This document shows, one piece after another, positions 53,785 through 63,826 of a stretch of 64,000 bases of DNA; the first letter of the stretch is position 1; every line of letters starts with the position of its first letter. The position numbers were made by a program, and so were the translations under genes. Source of the DNA: Pectobacterium carotovorum (GTDB lineage: Bacteria; Pseudomonadota; Gammaproteobacteria; Enterobacterales; Enterobacteriaceae). Location of the stretch: NCBI RefSeq assembly GCF_900129615.1, contig NZ_FQWI01000002.1, positions 124,001-188,000 of the forward strand, given 5' to 3'. The notes under the pieces are model-generated. The model did not search any database. It was not told the DNA's origin and saw nothing but the letters and a program-made list of their open reading frames with translations.

Positions 53785-56565
53785 ATGACGCCAGAAGCGA
53801 AGGCGCGCCAGATAATCGATTCGAGGCTAGAACAAGCCGGTTGGATTATTCAGGATATGAAGCAAGTTAACCTGTCGGCAGGCCTTGGCGTAGTGATACG
53901 TGAATTCCCCACAGACAGCGGACCTGCGGATTATGTGTTGTTCATAAACCGGGATATGGTCGGCGTCATTGAAGCTAAAAGGGATAGCGTTGGTGAAAAT
54001 ATTACAGCGACCGAGATCCAGTCCGACCGTTATGCTTCGGCCAAACTGAAATGGCGGAAAGACTCGACTCCTCTGCGTTTCCTATTCCAAGCTACGGGGC
54101 AAATCATCCGCTTTACTGATAATGCGGATCCCTCCCCGCGCTCGCGCGAGATCTTCCACTTCTTCAAACCGGAAACCTTGGCAACCTGGCTGGATCAACC
54201 AGAGACCCTGCGACGCCGTTTGGCCGAGCAGATGCCTGCCTTGCCAGAGCGTAATTTACGCGACTGCCAAATTAGTGCAGTAACTGGTCTAGAAGCATCG
54301 TTGGCCCAGAATAAGCCGAGAGCTTTAGTACATATGGCTACTGGTGCGGGCAAAACCTTTACGGCGATCACTTCTGTGTACCGATTGCTTAAATTTGGCG
54401 GTGCTAAGCGTATTCTCTTTTTGGTGGATACTCGTAACCTCGGCAAACAAGCACATCAAGAGTTCATGGCTTACACTCCGCCGGATGATGGGCGTAAGTT
54501 TACCGAACTCTATAACGTACAACGTTTGAATTCTCCGAATGTCGATCCTCATGCTCAGGTGTGTATCAGCACCATCCAACGGATGTATTCCATCCTAAGT
54601 GGAGAGCCTATAGACGAGTCGGCTGAAGATGTTTCTCTCAATGAGGTGCAACAAACCAGTCGGCAAGAAAAGCTGGTCCGCTACAATCCGCTTGTTCCGG
54701 TAGAGACTTTCGACTTCATCATTATCGATGAATGCCATCGAAGCATTTACAACCTTTGGAAGCAGGTTCTCGATTACTTTGACGCCAGTTTGGTAGGCCT
54801 GACCGCTACCCCTGATAAGCGTACCTTTGGCTTTTTTAACGAAAACATTGTGGCTGAATACACTTATGAACAATCAGTCGCTGATGGAGTCAACGTCGGT
54901 TACGACGTCTACGAAATCGAAACGGAAATAACCAAGAAAGGTTCTGAACTTAAAGCTAAAGAATGGGTGGATCATCGTGACCGGCAAACGCGCAAAAAGC
55001 GTTGGAGTGAAACTGAGGAAGATACCATTTATTCAGGGAAAGAGTTGGATCGTTCAGTAGTTAATCCCAGCCAGATTCGCAAAGTGATCCTTGCGATGAA
55101 GAATGCAGTTGAAAAACAGATCTTTCCATCCCGGCAAGAGACACCCAAAACGCTTATTTTTGCTAAAACAGACAGCCACGCTGATGACATCATCAATATA
55201 GTGCGTGAAATCTATGACCAAGGGAATGCATTTTGCAAGAAAGTCACTTATCGATCGGACGAAGATGCGGATAGTGTCCTCAGTAGTTTTCGTAATGACT
55301 ACAACCCGCGTATCGCTGTGACAGTGGATATGATTGCCACTGGTACTGATATCAAGCCGTTGGAAGTTCTGCTGTTTATGCGTGATGTTCGCAGCAAGGG
55401 TTATTACGAGCAGATGAAAGGCCGGGGTGTGCGATCGCTCGATAGCGATAGCTTGAAGCGTGTGAGTAACAGTGCTGATAGCGATAAAAGTCGTTTCGTG
55501 CTGATTGATGCTGTTGGGGTGGAGAAATCGCTTAAAACTGAGAGCCGCCCACTAGAGAAAAAGCCGAATATTGCGTTGAAGGATCTCCTTCAGGGCGTCG
55601 CTATTGGGTGTCGGGATGATGACACCGTTTTGTCATTGGCTAATCGTCTCGTCCGACTTGCCAAACAGTTGGATTGCAAGGCCAAGGCTCGGATTGAAGA
55701 AGCTTCTGGGGGACTGAGTATTGGTGATCTCGGTAAAGGTTTGATCACTGCACTGGATCCCGATGCTATTGTTGCGACAGCGTTGGATATTGCTCTCGCA
55801 CAGGGGCTTATCCGTAACGAAGAGACTTTATTGCCTGAGGAGATCGCTGCTGCTCGTGCTGGCCGTGTCGCTGAAGCTTGTGCTCCTTTTGATAAACCAT
55901 CATTGCGTGATGCTATTGAGAATGCTCGCCGTGAGCGAGAGCAACTGATTGACCATATCAACCTGGATCAGGTCATCTTCTCCGGCTTCTCTGAACAGGC
56001 TGAGAGCCAAGCTAAAGCTAATATTGCTGAATTTGTGAGTTATATTCAGCGGCATAAGGATGAAATTGCTGCACTTAGCTTCTTCTATCAACAACCTTAC
56101 CAGCGACGGGCATTGACCTTTAACATGATCGAGGAATTGCACGAACATCTCGCCAAGCCGCCGTTGATGCTTACTACTGAGCGACTATGGAGTGCCTATG
56201 CGCGGGTTCAGACCAACCAGGTCAAGGGGGTTGAGCGCAAACGCCAACTCACCGATCTGGTCTCGCTGGTCCGTTTTGCACTGGGGCTGGAGAGTGAGCT
56301 CAAACCTTTTGCCGATGAGGTAGATAAGCGCTTCCAGACCTGGATTTTCCGCCATAATGCTCAGCGAGCTAGCGCCTTTACCCCAGAACAAACGGAATGG
56401 TTGCGCTTGATTAAAGAGCATATCGCCAGCAGTTGCAGCATTCAGTGCGATGATTTTGACTACGCCGAACTGGCCGATAAGGGCGGGTTGCAGAAGGCAT
56501 GGCAACTATTTGGCAAAGACCTATATATGCTGATAAATGAGATGAATAAAGAGTTGGTAGCGTAA
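53785..56565 (+). CDS. hsdR: HsdR, type I restriction subunit
   Basis: Translocates on and cuts unmodified DNA. The N-terminal PD-(D/E)xK nuclease is visible as PADYVLF with Asp 49 and VIEAKRD with Glu 63 and Lys 65. The helicase follows with Walker A ATGAGKTFTA near residue 185 and IIIDECHRS near 315. The C-terminal third is helical, as in the EcoEI-type R subunits. 926 residues. A strong AAAGGAGGAGG site precedes the ATG. It is the first gene of the five-gene operon; its stop shares a base with the hsdS start. Confidence 0.94.
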   Translation: MTPEAKARQIIDSRLEQAGWIIQDMKQVNLSAGLGVVIREFPTDSGPADYVLFINRDMVGVIEAKRDSVGENITATEIQSDRYASAKLKWRKDSTPLRFLFQATGQIIRFTDNADPSPRSREIFHFFKPETLATWLDQPETLRRRLAEQMPALPERNLRDCQISAVTGLEASLAQNKPRALVHMATGAGKTFTAITSVYRLLKFGGAKRILFLVDTRNLGKQAHQEFMAYTPPDDGRKFTELYNVQRLNSPNVDPHAQVCISTIQRMYSILSGEPIDESAEDVSLNEVQQTSRQEKLVRYNPLVPVETFDFIIIDECHRSIYNLWKQVLDYFDASLVGLTATPDKRTFGFFNENIVAEYTYEQSVADGVNVGYDVYEIETEITKKGSELKAKEWVDHRDRQTRKKRWSETEEDTIYSGKELDRSVVNPSQIRKVILAMKNAVEKQIFPSRQETPKTLIFAKTDSHADDIINIVREIYDQGNAFCKKVTYRSDEDADSVLSSFRNDYNPRIAVTVDMIATGTDIKPLEVLLFMRDVRSKGYYEQMKGRGVRSLDSDSLKRVSNSADSDKSRFVLIDAVGVEKSLKTESRPLEKKPNIALKDLLQGVAIGCRDDDTVLSLANRLVRLAKQLDCKAKARIEEASGGLSIGDLGKGLITALDPDAIVATALDIALAQGLIRNEETLLPEEIAAARAGRVAEACAPFDKPSLRDAIENARREREQLIDHINLDQVIFSGFSEQAESQAKANIAEFVSYIQRHKDEIAALSFFYQQPYQRRALTFNMIEELHEHLAKPPLMLTTERLWSAYARVQTNQVKGVERKRQLTDLVSLVRFALGLESELKPFADEVDKRFQTWIFRHNAQRASAFTPEQTEWLRLIKEHIASSCSIQCDDFDYAELADKGGLQKAWQLFGKDLYMLINEMNKELVA

Positions 56566-58379
56566 TGAGAGAATTTAGCGATGAGGTACTACAGTATTAT
56601 CCTTTTGTCGAGATATCTTCCCCACCAAATTGGGAAAGGGTGACTCTGCTTGATATTTCATCCGATATTAGTTCTGGCTTTGCAAGCGGAAAGCATAACT
56701 CCAATGGTACGGGTATCCCCCATCTTCGCCCTATGAATGTGAGCCGCGATGGACAAATTGATCTTAGCGTTATCAAATCTGTAGTCGACAGCAGCGGGGT
56801 AAGGCTTAGCGTAGGCGATGTTCTTTTTAACAACACAAACTCTTCTGAGCTTGTTGGCAAAACGGCTGTCATATCTCGTCAAGAAGAAGGTTTTGCTTTC
56901 TCCAATCACATGACTCGTGTGCGTCCTTGTGCTGGTATCACGCCCAGTTTTTTGGCCTTGCAGCTCCACTTTTTATGGATGACAGGGTACATGAGACATC
57001 GGTGTACCAACCATGTTAATCAAGCAAGCGTTTCGTCAAAAGTCTTGGCTAACACGATACCTATACTTTTGCCGCCATCCAACGAACAAACCCGCATTGT
57101 CACCAAACTTGAAGAACTGCTGACAGATCTTGATGTGGGCGTGGCTGAGCTTAAAACTGCACAGAAAAAGCTTTCTCAGTATCGCCAGTCATTGCTCAAA
57201 ACCGCCGTTGAAGGAACTCTGACAGCAGAGTGGAGAGAGAACAATCCACCGACCGAAAGCGGGACACAACTGTTGGAACGCATTCTGCTTGAGCGCCGCG
57301 CGCGCTGGGAAGCGAAGCAGTTGGCCAAGTTCACCGAGCAGGGCAAAAAACCACCGAAGGACTGGCAGAAAAAATACCCTGAACCGGTTCAGCCCGATAC
57401 CACTGATTTACCGCAACTGCCACAAGATTGGATATGGGTGAGTATTGACCAGATCGTGTCTGAGTCGTCTTACGGAACTTCTGTTAAATGTAATTACGAA
57501 AGTAAAGGCACCCCGGTTTTACGGATTCCAAACGTCAGTTATGGAAGCATTGATCTTCAAGATATCAAATTCGCTACAACTGATTTACATCTTGATCAAA
57601 AAGATTTTTTAGCCGTGGGTGATGTTTTGATAATAAGAACAAACGGCAGCATTGGTTTGGTAGGACGAGCGGCAGCGGTAATTGATGCTCTGCCCTCTCA
57701 GTATTATTTTGCTTCATACTTATTGAGACTACGCTGTACCGAGACGTCTATTGGTCACCGTTGGTTATTAGCTGCTTTATCAGCACATTGTGGACGAGAG
57801 TGGTTAGAAGCCCGAGCTGCATCATCTGCTGGCCAACACAATATCAGTCTTTCTACTCTATTGATGATGCCCATTCCGCTTCCTCCGCGAGAAGAGCAAC
57901 ATCGAGCACTGACTTTGTTTGATGAAGCCAATGATTTGATAATTCAGCAAGAAGAAGCAACTATGCTGCTGTTGAAACAATGTGCTGCCCAACGGCAAAA
58001 TATCTTGTGTGCGGCTTTTACTGGTCGGTTAGTCCCACAAAATCCGAGCGATGAAGCGGCCAATGTGCTGCTGGAACGTATCCGTGCTCAAAGGGCTGAG
58101 CAGGCTAAGCAACCTAAACCGCGCAGAACCAAGAACAAAAAAAAGGAGCTCTCGACTGTGACCCGCAAATTAGTAGATGTACTTACTGAAGCGAGCGACT
58201 GGTTACCAGCACAAGATGCTTTTCAGCTCTGTGGTATAGCTGATAGTGCTCAAACCGAAGAGATTGAAATGCTGTATGCTGAGTTGCGTGTGTTGGATAA
58301 AGATAAACGGTTGTTAGTCGATGTGGTCATGGACGAAGAAGGCCGCAAAATTGGTGATCGCTTAAAGTTGGTAGGTTAA
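56565..58379 (+). CDS. hsdS: HsdS, type I specificity subunit with a C-terminal extension
   Basis: Sets the DNA sequence recognised by the methylase and restriction complexes. Two target-recognition domains (about residues 15-185 and 280-460) are each followed by a conserved helix (TKLEELLTDLDVGVAELKTA and LFDEANDLIIQQEEATML) that measures the distance between half-sites. At 604 residues it is longer than usual (about 400-460). The extra 80-100 residues (LVDVLTEASDWLPAQDAFQL and beyond) look like a small winged-helix-type domain. It may contact other products of the operon. Confidence 0.93.
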   Translation: MREFSDEVLQYYPFVEISSPPNWERVTLLDISSDISSGFASGKHNSNGTGIPHLRPMNVSRDGQIDLSVIKSVVDSSGVRLSVGDVLFNNTNSSELVGKTAVISRQEEGFAFSNHMTRVRPCAGITPSFLALQLHFLWMTGYMRHRCTNHVNQASVSSKVLANTIPILLPPSNEQTRIVTKLEELLTDLDVGVAELKTAQKKLSQYRQSLLKTAVEGTLTAEWRENNPPTESGTQLLERILLERRARWEAKQLAKFTEQGKKPPKDWQKKYPEPVQPDTTDLPQLPQDWIWVSIDQIVSESSYGTSVKCNYESKGTPVLRIPNVSYGSIDLQDIKFATTDLHLDQKDFLAVGDVLIIRTNGSIGLVGRAAAVIDALPSQYYFASYLLRLRCTETSIGHRWLLAALSAHCGREWLEARAASSAGQHNISLSTLLMMPIPLPPREEQHRALTLFDEANDLIIQQEEATMLLLKQCAAQRQNILCAAFTGRLVPQNPSDEAANVLLERIRAQRAEQAKQPKPRRTKNKKKELSTVTRKLVDVLTEASDWLPAQDAFQLCGIADSAQTEEIEMLYAELRVLDKDKRLLVDVVMDEEGRKIGDRLKLVG

Positions 58380-58382
58380 GCT

Positions 58383-60113
58383 ATGCGTTTGGATAAGCTC
58401 ACTATAGGCAGCCCTAAAGACAGCCCAACTCACCAGTTCAAAAACCTGAAGAATGTCACTATCGATTTCGATCAGGAGCATTGGGTTACTGTGGTAATTG
58501 GTTGGAACGGTACGGGGAAGTCAAATGTGCTAGAGGCACTGGCTATAATTTTTCGTGATTTGATCGCCAAAAAACGCTCGCCTGTTTTTGCCTTTCAGTT
58601 GTCTTATCGTATGGGAGCTGGCGATAGTCTCCGATACATTCATATTGATGCTGACCCTGATCGAGAAAAAGAATCTTTTATTATCCATGTTGCAACGGAT
58701 GCAGAGGCCCATGGTAAGGGAACTCTCGCTCCCTTCCTAGATGGAGAGGGAGATGTCTCAGCTCTACGTGGCAGAGTGATAAAATTTAGTACCTTTTTGA
58801 ATGCTGGTGTTGAGTATCTTCCTCGTTATGTATTCAGCTACTATTCGGGCGAAAGTTCGCGTATGCACGAGATTTTCCGGCCTTATTTGGAAAGTTATGA
58901 TAGTAAGCTACGCAATGGTGAAGATCCTGGCTTAAAACGATTGTTCTATGCTATGCCGGTACACAGTCAATTCGTCCTGCTCGCTTTTCTGATTCAACAG
59001 TCTGATATTGTTAGGAACTTTCTGAATGAGCATTTAGGTCTCGATCCTGATGAGGGGATTGAATCTGTACTGTTTGTGTTGAGACAACCCCCATGGAAAT
59101 CCAAAGCTCCAGATGGGGATAGTCGCTTCTGGAATGCACGAGGAGTTGTGCGTGATTTCTTATCGCGCCTCTATGACATCGCCTTGGCACCGATTGAGGT
59201 ATCACGGCGTGTGTCAACTTCTATTTGGAACAAAGAAACACTGCAATTTAAATATCTCTATATAAAGGATATTGATGCGTTACGACGTTTGGTCGGCAGT
59301 CAAGCGCCAGCCGAATTCTTTCGAGATTTGGAAAGCACCTATGTATCTGAACTGATTGAAGAGGTTCGCATTCGCGTTCGTCTAAAGAAAAACGAAGGGT
59401 ATGTGACCTTTCGAGAGCTCAGCGAAGGTGAGCAACAGTTACTGACTGTACTGGGACTCCTGTGCTTTACTGCCGAAGACGAAAGTCTGTTTTTATTGGA
59501 TGAGCCGGACACTCATTTGAACCCTAGGTGGAGCGTAGATTATATCTCATACCTAAAGCAGTTTATTGCCAGTGGTACTAAGCAAGAAGAGACAAGTCAC
59601 ATCTTACTGACAACTCATAACCCACTTGCTATTGCTGAATTGGATCGTGAACAAGTACAGATCCTGCGGATGGTCAAAGAGAATGAGCAACGGAGGGTTG
59701 TGGCCTGTTACCCTGAGATGGCTCCGCGAGGGATGGGGTATGCGGCAATCGTAACCAGTGATATGTTTGGTATTGCTTCAACACTGGATCAACCTACACA
59801 ATTGCTTTTGGAAACGCAGCGGGCATTTGCCGCCAAAACACGCCTCTCAGCAGATGAACAGCAAGAACTGGATAACATCAATGCTCAACTAGACCGTCTG
59901 GGTTTTCGTTTCTTCCATCCTGATGATGAGTACTCTCGTTATTTGAGGCTACGTAATGATTTGCTTAAATCCCGTTTGGCTGTGACAAAGCCTAGTGACA
60001 TAGCCAGTAAGGTTCTTGCCATGAGCCGTTTAGAACGGGAAGAACTAGCGACCAAACTTATTGAAAAACTCATAGCTGACGATGATGAACAGATAGATAA
60101 GGTCGATCGATGA
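58383..60113 (+). CDS. ABC/OLD-type AAA ATPase, PtuA-like
   Basis: The 576-residue protein has a SMC/ABC-like ATPase: Walker A GWNGTGKSNVLEAL at residues 40-53, signature LSEGEQQLLT near 346, Walker B LFLLDEPDTHLNP near 372 and an H-loop-type TTHNPLAI. A long helical insert separates the halves, and a C-terminal stretch is highly charged. With the HNH gene that overlaps it by 4 bases it resembles PtuA-PtuB of the Septu defence system (also found with some retrons). It is 3 bases after hsdS. The call rests on architecture and pairing; RloA-type ATPases are an alternative. Confidence 0.78.
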   Translation: MRLDKLTIGSPKDSPTHQFKNLKNVTIDFDQEHWVTVVIGWNGTGKSNVLEALAIIFRDLIAKKRSPVFAFQLSYRMGAGDSLRYIHIDADPDREKESFIIHVATDAEAHGKGTLAPFLDGEGDVSALRGRVIKFSTFLNAGVEYLPRYVFSYYSGESSRMHEIFRPYLESYDSKLRNGEDPGLKRLFYAMPVHSQFVLLAFLIQQSDIVRNFLNEHLGLDPDEGIESVLFVLRQPPWKSKAPDGDSRFWNARGVVRDFLSRLYDIALAPIEVSRRVSTSIWNKETLQFKYLYIKDIDALRRLVGSQAPAEFFRDLESTYVSELIEEVRIRVRLKKNEGYVTFRELSEGEQQLLTVLGLLCFTAEDESLFLLDEPDTHLNPRWSVDYISYLKQFIASGTKQEETSHILLTTHNPLAIAELDREQVQILRMVKENEQRRVVACYPEMAPRGMGYAAIVTSDMFGIASTLDQPTQLLLETQRAFAAKTRLSADEQQELDNINAQLDRLGFRFFHPDDEYSRYLRLRNDLLKSRLAVTKPSDIASKVLAMSRLEREELATKLIEKLIADDDEQIDKVDR

Positions 60114-60913
60114 GATATATCGACATTGATGAATTAGTGTTACCTGATGGGTGGTTAGATAAAGCAGCTACTGCTTCTAATGCTGTTGCCGCTGGAGCCG
60201 ATCCCGATGAATATTCAAAAGTCTGGCGTGAACTCAAAGATGCTTTGGCGGAGCTATTTCCTGATAAAAAGTGTTGGTACTGTGAGTCTCCGGTGGATCG
60301 TGCTGACAATGCTGTTGACCACTTCCGCCCAAAAGGCCGAGTGAGTGATGCATCTAGTCCTCATTCTGGTTATCGATGGCTGAGTTTCGAACATCGAAAT
60401 TATCGTTATGCGTGTACTTTTTGTAATAGTCTGAGAAAAGATATCGCAACCGGAGATACTGGAGGAAAGGCTGATAGATTTCCTCTCATTGTTGAGGCAG
60501 ACCGTCTTTATGCTCCAGGGCCACTGGCTCAGGAAAAACCAATCTTGCTCGATCCGTGTGAGCTCAATGACTGGGAGCTTATTGGTTGCAAACAGGAAAA
60601 CGGAAAGCCCTGCCCGACAAGTAATGAACAGTTAGCAAAACACAGGGCTGAGGAATCTATTTCTATCTATCATCTTGATTATGAGCCAACTTGCAAGCAA
60701 AGGCATGCAGTAGCGGTGAGACTTATGGCTGATATTGATCAAGCTAAGCAGTTATTCGGGCTGCCTGGTATGGATGTACATTTTACTGCTGTCGCGAAAA
60801 AAATACGGCGAGCTATAAATCGTAAGGCACCTTTCAGTGGGGATATGATTTTCCTTCTGAAGGGGCAGCGACACGCAGACCACCCTTGGATTCAAAAATT
60901 GTTGGAAATTTGA
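60110..60913 (+). CDS. HNH endonuclease, PtuB-like
   Basis: The 267-residue protein carries a zinc-HNH nuclease core: CWYCES (Cys 55, 58), the DHFRPK motif with Asp 70 and His 71, and ACTFCNSLRK (Cys 102, 105, Asn 106). This arrangement is the one found in PtuB and related HNH partners of ABC-like ATPases. Its ATG overlaps the ATPase stop (ATGA), so the two are made together. hsdM follows after one base, giving the unusual order hsdS-ATPase-HNH-hsdM. Septu's published model is nuclease action on phage or tRNA targets when the ATPase is triggered; action here is not known. Confidence 0.82.
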   Translation: MRYIDIDELVLPDGWLDKAATASNAVAAGADPDEYSKVWRELKDALAELFPDKKCWYCESPVDRADNAVDHFRPKGRVSDASSPHSGYRWLSFEHRNYRYACTFCNSLRKDIATGDTGGKADRFPLIVEADRLYAPGPLAQEKPILLDPCELNDWELIGCKQENGKPCPTSNEQLAKHRAEESISIYHLDYEPTCKQRHAVAVRLMADIDQAKQLFGLPGMDVHFTAVAKKIRRAINRKAPFSGDMIFLLKGQRHADHPWIQKLLEI

Positions 60914-60914
60914 A

Positions 60915-62435
60915 ATGAACGCAAGCACCCTAATCCAGAAACTCTGGAACTTCTGCAACACTCTTCGCGATGACGGTGTCGGCTATGGTGATTATTTAGA
61001 ACAGTTGACTTATTTACTGTTTCTGAAGTTAGCCCATGAATACGCACAAGAGCCATATAATCACGAAACAAAGATTCCTAAAGGCTATGACTGGGACAGT
61101 TTGAGCCGTAAAACAGGGGAACCGTTAGAAGCCCATTATTTGGCAACTTTGCACAAGCTAGGGCAGCAATCCGGGATGCTTGGAGCTATCTTTTTTAAAG
61201 CTCAGAATAAGATTCAAGACCCAGCTAAACTCTCTCGGCTGGTTCAGTTAATCGATGCTGAACGTTGGATTAGTCTTGATTCCGATACTAAAGGTGATCT
61301 ATATGAAGGCTTGCTGCAAAAGAATGCCGAAGATACTAAGAGTGGAGCTGGGCAGTACTTTACACCTCGGGCGATCATACAAGCGATAGTCACTTGTATG
61401 CAGCCAGTCCCTATGAAAACCATAGCTGATCCTGCTTGTGGAACAGGTGGTTTCTTCTTGGTTGCTAATGAGTGGCTATCTGGTACTGGACACTGGATCA
61501 AAGAAAATAAAGCTTGGTTGCCTCGTGAAATCCCAAAGTTAAATAGTAAGCAGGCACGTTTTTTACGTGAAGGAACGTTTTATGGCAATGAGATTGTTTC
61601 TAATACTCGTCGCATGTGCCTAATGAATCTGTTCTTGCATAATATCGGTGAGCTGAATGGTGAACCCGTTATTGAACGTGCTGATGCCTTAATTTCTGAG
61701 CCTAAAATTAAAGTTGATTACGTGCTAGCCAACCCGCCATTTGGCAAAAAAAGCAGCATGATTATTACTAACGAGGAAGGTGAAGAAGACCACGATGCGT
61801 TAACTTATGAGCGTCAGGACTTTTGGGAAACGACCTCTAACAAACAGCTAAATTTTTTGCAGCATATAGTAAGTATGCTGAAATTAGACGGTAAAGCGGC
61901 TGTTGTACTGCCTGATAATGTATTATTTGAAGGTGGTGTAGGGGAAAAAATTCGACGGAAATTGCTGGAAAATTGTGATGTTCACACCATATTGCGTTTA
62001 CCCTCAGGTATTTTTTATGCACAAGGGGTGAAAGCTAATGTTGTGTTCTTTGACGCAAAGCCTAAAGATGGGAAAATTCATACAAAAGGAATTTGGTTCT
62101 ATGATCTGCGTACTGGCAAGCATTTTACGTTAAAGACTCGCACGCTAAAACTAAATGACTTGCAGGATTTTATCGCTTGCTACAATCCGAAAAATCGTCA
62201 CAAAAGGCAAGAAACTGAACGTTTCAAGTTTTTCAGCTATGAGGAGCTTGTAGCTAGAGATAAGGCTAGCCTCGATGTTTTTTGGTTGAAAGACGACAGC
62301 CTGGATAATCTTGAGGATTTGCCTCCACCAGATGTTCTACAGCACGAAATTATTGAACATTTAGAAGCTGCATTAACCGCTTTCCGGGAAGTGGCTAATG
62401 GGTTACAAGTTGTATCTAAGCACACAGATGGCTAA
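60915..62435 (+). CDS. hsdM: HsdM, type I N6-adenine methyltransferase
   Basis: Methylates adenine in the sequence chosen by HsdS, protecting host DNA. SAM-binding motif ADPACGTGGFF near residues 170-180 and catalytic NPPF (LANPPFGKKSS) near 273 are intact. The N-terminal helical domain HsdM_N begins LIQKLWNFCNTLRDDGVGYGDYLEQLTYLLFLKLAHEYA. 506 residues. It is last in the operon, whereas R, M and S are normally arranged with M before S. Confidence 0.95.
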   Translation: MNASTLIQKLWNFCNTLRDDGVGYGDYLEQLTYLLFLKLAHEYAQEPYNHETKIPKGYDWDSLSRKTGEPLEAHYLATLHKLGQQSGMLGAIFFKAQNKIQDPAKLSRLVQLIDAERWISLDSDTKGDLYEGLLQKNAEDTKSGAGQYFTPRAIIQAIVTCMQPVPMKTIADPACGTGGFFLVANEWLSGTGHWIKENKAWLPREIPKLNSKQARFLREGTFYGNEIVSNTRRMCLMNLFLHNIGELNGEPVIERADALISEPKIKVDYVLANPPFGKKSSMIITNEEGEEDHDALTYERQDFWETTSNKQLNFLQHIVSMLKLDGKAAVVLPDNVLFEGGVGEKIRRKLLENCDVHTILRLPSGIFYAQGVKANVVFFDAKPKDGKIHTKGIWFYDLRTGKHFTLKTRTLKLNDLQDFIACYNPKNRHKRQETERFKFFSYEELVARDKASLDVFWLKDDSLDNLEDLPPPDVLQHEIIEHLEAALTAFREVANGLQVVSKHTDG

Positions 62436-62596
62436 GTGAAAAAATCAAGGTTAGCTATCTAGAATAACGTAGTAGCTAACTTTGAGATTCAACTTTAGTG
62501 GCTCTAGACTAGAGCACGGAAAGTCTTATGAGTTATGAACTTGCTGTTTATCAATTGGTTAATAATGGTTGGCCAATTATTAACCGTTGTGGGGTA
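62436..62596. promoter_or_regulatory. Post-hsdM region with two inverted repeats
   Basis: GTTAGCT and AGCTAAC (62451-62481) form one imperfect hairpin after hsdM. GGTTAATAAT and ATTATTAACC (62557-62585) are perfect 10-base arms across 9 bases. Neither has a clear T-run. They probably separate the hsd transcript from the convergent gene. Confidence 0.45.
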
Positions 62597-63618
62597 TTAT
62601 CCAAAGTTGGATTGACGAGGACGACCTCGTTTTTTCGATTGATTCTTTATCATTTCTCCTCGGCCAAATATTCTGGAGTTATTTGGCAGCGTTAATCGTA
62701 TTATACTATCGGTTTTTGTTAAGTATTTTATGGCTATTTTTAAATTATCTCTTTTTTTGTTATCTGAGTAATGTACATTGCCGATTCCTGACCTATCGTC
62801 CTGATGATAGGCTGCATTGCAGTTGAAATAGAGCCCCATACCATCAGTTATTTTTTGTGACCAATATACTCCAACAAGTCTAGCCAATAAAATATCATTG
62901 CGAACTTTATTGCCATCAAAAAAAAGCAAGTATGGTAATGAAATCCTTTAATGGAGCCAAATTCCATTTTCCACAAGTAACCTATACAATACTGAAATAA
63001 TGAGTGTGATTGTACGCTTTTCAGTAATTTTTTACGATGGATTTGAGTAGTCGCTGCTGTTATTGAATTGTATTTCGACTTTAGATACGAAAGATCAACT
63101 CTGAGTACTAAGATTTTGCTATAGTTTTCAAAAAGTTCGTCGATGTAAGACAATGAACTTAAATAGTTTTTTTGAGATGTTCGATGAAAATTCCGTAGTT
63201 TTCTTTTATATTTTACTGAGTTTGATTCAACCTGAAATTGGTGTAGTAAATTATTTAGCATAATTATGTCCGCCGGGATGGGATTTGATTCCCCTAGCGT
63301 TCTATATAGGTTGTTGTTTTTTTTAATATGAAAAAACAACTCTATTAGCGGATGGGGTTTATGATATTCACACATGGAGTTTTTAACCTGTTCAATACAA
63401 CTTATTGCTTCTAATAAAATACGGGTTGTATATTTATTATTTACTGTCGCGTTAGTCTTTAAAGATGTGTTTTCCTTTCGTACGAGTTGGTTTAATATTG
63501 ACAGTATTCGTACCTGTGATTTAATGTAATCATAATCTTTTGTTATCAATAATGTTGTGTCATTGATTGCGTCGTGTAAGCATGATGATTCTAATAATGA
63601 CCATTCTTTATCATTCAT
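62597..63618 (-). pseudogene. Frameshifted YagK/YfjJ-like (inovirus Gp2-type) island gene
   Basis: Two overlapping frames read as one protein. The first (62848-63618) gives the N-terminal 220 residues and reaches KGFHYHTC. The second (62597-62929) continues with LFFDGNKVRNDILLARLVGVYWS, GLYFNCNA and AIKYLTKTDSIIR, the C-terminal YagK/YfjJ domain found on P4-type islands. The switch is at eight A (62918-62925, T in the sense direction); adding one base or removing two restores one frame. The gene is either broken or decoded by slippage. Its function is unknown. Confidence 0.82.
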
Positions 63619-63826
63619 TGTAGTAACTCTTCTACTCTCTCAAAAAGTAATGTTTATATGGATGGGTCGTGATTAAGTTATTATTTATAAGAAATTAGTA
63701 TTTAGTATATAATAAAATCCTAAATGCTTAAGTTGAGTATTTAAGTGGGTAATAACCATTGGAGGGGTTTCATTACAGATCTCTTACGTATAGACGGTAT
63801 TCCCGGGATAATACCGTGATAGCAAG
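63619..63826. promoter_or_regulatory. Intergenic region with a palindrome and a short direct repeat
   Basis: ACGGTATT and AATACCGT (63794-63801 and 63810-63817) form an inverted repeat around CCCGGGAT, just after the AlpA-like stop codon. GTGATCTGTT is repeated at 63830-63850. These may be a terminator or protein-binding site for the AlpA-like gene. The rest is AT-rich. Confidence 0.45.

Noticed and set aside
62587-62826. Plus-strand 79-residue frame with hydrophobic residues after hsdM
   Set aside because: Antisense to the YagK/YfjJ-like C-terminal part, which has clear family residues; hydrophobicity reflects T-rich sequence.
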